From an uncultured Desulfobacterium sp. (lineage in GTDB: Bacteria; Desulfobacterota; Desulfobacteria; Desulfobacterales; Desulfobacteraceae), in the NCBI GenBank assembly GCA_937124525.1, contig CAKZLA010000427.1, positions 1 to 8,610 on the forward strand: a stretch of DNA of 8,610 nt, given 5' to 3'. The translations under genes and the position numbers were made by a program. The notes beneath the pieces are model-generated. The model was not told where the DNA came from, made no database searches, and saw only the letters and a list, made by a program, of their open reading frames with translations. Below, piece after piece: positions 6,027 to 8,610 of the stretch (positions within the stretch are counted from its first letter, which is position 1; every line of letters begins with the position of its first letter).

Positions 6027-6710
6027 ATGGCAAAATGCACAAGCTGTTCTGCCCCGTTGCCACCCAACGCCATTGTGTGCGAATATTGCGGGACCAGAAA
6101 TGACACCGACCTTGCAGGGATACACACCTACACCACCCATGAACTGGAATCCACAAGGATCTGTCCCAGATGCCGCATTGCCATGAAAACCATTGACCTT
6201 AAACTCAATGGCAAATTTTATATCGAGAGATGCGACCAGTGCATGGGGCTATTTTTTGATCCTGGAGAATTGGAAGTTCTGCTCAAGGCCTCGGTGAAAA
6301 ATGTATTTCACATCAATCGCCAGAAACTGGACCAAATCAATACCACCATGGCAAAACAGGATAAACGTGTGAGCTATGTCAAGTGTCCAGAGTGTGACAA
6401 AGTGATGAACCGGGTGAACTTTGGCTCCAGAAGCGGTGTCATTGTTGACAGATGCAGCGAACACGGTGTATGGCTGAACGGCGGTGAACTTCGCCATCTG
6501 TTTGAATGGATGAAGGCCGGGGGTGAAATCCTTGACCAGGAGGTCAGGAAAGCGGAAATACATAGAAAGGAAAAAGAACAAATGGCAGCGACAAAAAAGA
6601 ACTCTCCCCTCCAGATGGGGGGGCTGCATATTTATGACAATGAATTTGCCCCGGGAAACAAGGATCTGTTTCAGGTTGTTCAGGGGGTGGTGCGATGGTT
6701 TATGAAGTAA
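6027..6710 (+). CDS. Zinc-ribbon protein with two TFIIB-type zinc fingers (YdjG-like)
   Basis: A 227-residue protein with three predicted zinc sites and no transmembrane segment. Residues 4-21 form a short ribbon (C4, C7, C18, C21). The first zf-TFIIB unit has C46, C49, C69 and C72, followed by the family tail GLFFDPGELE (74-83). The second has C120, C123, C143 and H146, followed by GVWLNGGELRHL (147-158); the fourth ligand is histidine rather than cysteine. A charged helix follows (165-190, rich in K and E), and the end is a hydrophobic-aromatic patch, LFQVVQGVVRWFMK. Such proteins are often encoded beside SPFH or PspA-type membrane-stress genes; YdjG of Bacillus subtilis is an example. The start is ATG 6027 with AAAGGA eight bases upstream. 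The gene overlaps the transporter gene by 16 bases. DNA binding is not implied by the zf-TFIIB name. Confidence 0.9.
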   Translation: MAKCTSCSAPLPPNAIVCEYCGTRNDTDLAGIHTYTTHELESTRICPRCRIAMKTIDLKLNGKFYIERCDQCMGLFFDPGELEVLLKASVKNVFHINRQKLDQINTTMAKQDKRVSYVKCPECDKVMNRVNFGSRSGVIVDRCSEHGVWLNGGELRHLFEWMKAGGEILDQEVRKAEIHRKEKEQMAATKKNSPLQMGGLHIYDNEFAPGNKDLFQVVQGVVRWFMK

Positions 6711-7627
6711 TCAAGGGATATCAATTAAAAATAGGGAAAATGGCAGGTCCCCTTCTCATGCTGGCAGCGGCCATTTTATTCACCCTGCTCAACTTCATGA
6801 TCAAACTGTTAAGCCCTGAGTACACCGTGTGGCACATTGTCTTTTATCGCTGTTTTGGCGGCATGGTGCTTCTAATTTTAATAATTGGGCGCAATGGACA
6901 AAACCCCTTTAAAGGGTACAATATTCCCCTGCTCATGATCCGGGGAGGTGTGGGAAGCGTGGCATTCTGCTGCCTGGTCATGGCCATCAAGATACTGCCC
7001 CTGTCCACGGCCTCTGTGATTTTTTACTCATATCCTGCCTTTGCTGCCCTTTTTGCCTTTATGCTCTACCGGGAAACCCTGGGAATGGGGGAAATTGCAT
7101 CTATTTTTGCCGTGATTGCCGGGGTGGCCATCCTGTTTGATTTTCATCTGGCCGGGGGCCTTTTCGGACAGACCATGGCAGTGGTAGCAGCGGCCCTTGC
7201 CGGTATGACAGTCACCTTGATCCGCTCCCTTCGTCTGCACAACGGTCCTGTGGTGATCTACCTCTATTTTTGTGCCATGGGCGCATTGATAACCCTTCCC
7301 ATGTTCATTAAAAGCCCCAGCATCCCTTTAAATCCAAAAGATTTTTTCCTCATCATCGGCATGTTACTCACCTCGATATCTGCCCAGATCGTTATGAACC
7401 AGGGTTTTTTTCACTGCCGGGGATGGGAAGGGGGAATTTTCATGTCAAGTGAGGTGATTTTCACGGCCATGGCAGGCATTATCTTTCTCCATGATCCTGC
7501 ACCCTGGCGTTTCTGGGTGGGTAGTGTCATTATCATGGGCAGTGGGCTTATGCTGGCCAGACTGAAAAAAAACACCATCCTGTCCCCATCTCCTGCCCAG
7601 GTATCCCCTCCCTCTGAAAAGGCTTGA
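6695..7627 (+). CDS. EamA/DMT-family transporter, ten predicted membrane helices
   Basis: A 310-residue integral inner-membrane protein of the drug/metabolite transporter superfamily, built as two EamA repeats of five helices. Hydrophobic segments lie at about 17-36, 45-65, 80-98, 102-123, 131-150, 157-177, 186-204, 216-236, 246-265 and 272-289. Family features visible are FYRCFGG (49-55) after helix 1, LPLSTASVIFYSYPAFAALF (101-120) with YRETLG (125-130), and in the second half SSEVIFTAMAGIIFLHD (251-267). EamA exporters carry small metabolites, amino acids or nucleotide-like compounds; the substrate cannot be read from sequence. The C-terminal 18 residues are hydrophilic and proline/serine-rich. 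The start is ATG 6695 with a GGGGG site about eight bases upstream, inside the end of the zinc-ribbon gene; M16 (6740) is a less supported alternative. The overlap suggests translational coupling. It ends eight bases from the convergent dehydrogenase gene. Confidence 0.92.
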   Translation: MVYEVIKGYQLKIGKMAGPLLMLAAAILFTLLNFMIKLLSPEYTVWHIVFYRCFGGMVLLILIIGRNGQNPFKGYNIPLLMIRGGVGSVAFCCLVMAIKILPLSTASVIFYSYPAFAALFAFMLYRETLGMGEIASIFAVIAGVAILFDFHLAGGLFGQTMAVVAAALAGMTVTLIRSLRLHNGPVVIYLYFCAMGALITLPMFIKSPSIPLNPKDFFLIIGMLLTSISAQIVMNQGFFHCRGWEGGIFMSSEVIFTAMAGIIFLHDPAPWRFWVGSVIIMGSGLMLARLKKNTILSPSPAQVSPPSEKA

Positions 7628-7635
7628 TCACCACA

Positions 7636-8610
7636 TCATTGGAGATCATCAATTTGTTTCATCCAAGCCGCTGTGGTGTCCAACATTCTATTGGCAAAGG
7701 CCCATTCATTGTCAAACCAGGCCAGAATTTTCACAAGATTTTTTCCACTGACCCGGGTCTGACACCCATCCACCACTGAAGATCGGGCATCATGGTTAAA
7801 ATCACAGGAGGCAAGGGGCTCTTCCGTATAGCCAAGAATCCCCCCAAGCCGCCCTTTGGTGGCCAGTTTTAAGATTTGATTGACCTCTTTAACATTGGTT
7901 TCCCGCCCAAGCACCATGGTGATATCAAGGGCCGAGACATTAATGGTGGGCACCCGCATGGAAACGGCCTGGAATCGACCACAAAGCTCGGGTAAAATAC
8001 GGTCAATGCCCCGGGCAAGTTCGGTGTCCACAGGAATGATGGACTGGCCAGCACAGCGGGTACGACGCAGATCATGGTGGTGATAGGCATCAATCACCGG
8101 CTGGTCGTTCATCGCCGCATGGATCGTGGTCGTCGTGCCCTGCTCCACCCCGAATGCCTCATCCAGCACCTGAATGACCGGGACGATGCAGTTGGTGGTG
8201 CAGGAGGCGTTGGACACCACGATATCCTCTGCGGTGAGGTCGCGATCATTGACGCCAAAGACCACGGTGCGGTCAACTTCGGTCCCCGGCGCGGAAATCA
8301 GCACGCGTTTGGAGCCGTTTTTCAGATGCGCGGCTGCTTTGTCGCGGGTGGTGAAGAAGCCAGTGCATTCATAGGCGATATCGACATCGGACCAGGGCAG
8401 CTCTTCTGGGTTGCGGATGGCCGTCAGGCGGATCTCATGGCGGCCCACTTTCATGGTATCGCCCTCGACTGTAACCTCTGCGTCGAGGCGGCCGTGAACG
8501 CTGTCGAACTTCAGCAGGTGGACCTGGGTTGCCGGGGGGGCGAGATCGTTGATCGCCACCACCTCAACGTCGGTGGTGTCGTTCTCCAAGAGTGCACGCA
8601 GCACGTTGCG
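7636..8610 (-). CDS. gap: GAPDH / erythrose-4-phosphate dehydrogenase family enzyme, 5'-partial and mosaic
   Basis: The frame is open to the last base; 324 residues are visible, and probably only about 10-12 N-terminal residues of the NAD loop are missing. The catalytic motif SNASCTTNC gives nucleophile C137, and H164 (TTIHAAMND) is the base; the NAD-side Asp is present in VAIND. The second half reads like the class that includes Epd: MNDQPVIDAY, DLRRTR, QSIIPVDTELARGI, RVPTINVSALD, SCDFNHDARSSVVDG, and WFDNEWAFANRML. The enzyme oxidises glyceraldehyde-3-phosphate or erythrose-4-phosphate with NAD; I cannot separate these here. Composition changes sharply inside the gene: Arg codons are CGC/CGT for about the first 185 residues, then CGG, CGA and AGA. 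By hand count GC is 39 of 60 at 8101-8160 but 24 of 60 at 7681-7740. The switch lies near 8000-8110. It is intact as a frame, but may be an assembly chimera. Confidence 0.85.
   Translation of the reverse strand, partial: RNVLRALLENDTTDVEVVAINDLAPPATQVHLLKFDSVHGRLDAEVTVEGDTMKVGRHEIRLTAIRNPEELPWSDVDIAYECTGFFTTRDKAAAHLKNGSKRVLISAPGTEVDRTVVFGVNDRDLTAEDIVVSNASCTTNCIVPVIQVLDEAFGVEQGTTTTIHAAMNDQPVIDAYHHHDLRRTRCAGQSIIPVDTELARGIDRILPELCGRFQAVSMRVPTINVSALDITMVLGRETNVKEVNQILKLATKGRLGGILGYTEEPLASCDFNHDARSSVVDGCQTRVSGKNLVKILAWFDNEWAFANRMLDTTAAWMKQIDDLQ

Overview
The window looks like a bacterial chromosomal fragment of moderate GC content. Protein style and gene mix (an ISF-type flavoprotein, a Mip/FkpA-like isomerase, SPFH-GYF and zinc-ribbon proteins) suggest a marine or sediment Desulfobacterota relative, perhaps Desulfobacteraceae. 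That placement is inference from protein character, not from a marker gene. Both ends cut through genes, so the window may be a whole contig.

Layout from left to right. Positions 1-297 (+) hold the C-terminal part of a CYTH-domain protein. Positions 298-654 have no convincing gene but contain a long imperfect inverted repeat. Four genes then lie on the minus strand. Read in transcription order they are aroB (4477 to 3461), a class I SAM methyltransferase (3409 to 2834), a secreted FKBP-type peptidyl-prolyl isomerase (2612 to 1905), and a two-domain protein (1620 to 655). The last joins an iron-sulfur flavoprotein to an LMW-phosphatase-type arsenate reductase. aroB and the methyltransferase are 51 bp apart and may be co-transcribed; the other two have longer leaders. 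From 4643 the plus strand carries an SPFH-GYF protein, a three-module zinc-ribbon protein and a ten-helix EamA/DMT transporter; the last two overlap by 16 bp. A minus-strand gene of the GAPDH/erythrose-4-phosphate dehydrogenase family runs off the right edge.

The genes do not form one pathway. Three local themes stand out: a possible self-contained arsenate (or other thiol/redox) reductase made by domain fusion; a membrane-associated SPFH plus zinc-ribbon pair resembling the YdjI/YdjG association of Bacillus; and a mosaic dehydrogenase gene whose 5' half has clearly different base and codon use from its 3' half and from the rest of the window. The mosaic is either an assembly chimera at a conserved stretch or a real intragenic recombination.

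Regulatory signals I can support are a divergent promoter region between aroB and the SPFH gene with a strong dyad, a dyad over a possible promoter of the flavoprotein-ArsC gene, and a nested stem-loop in the leader of the FKBP gene. I see no tRNA, rRNA, CRISPR array, intact insertion sequence or replication origin.
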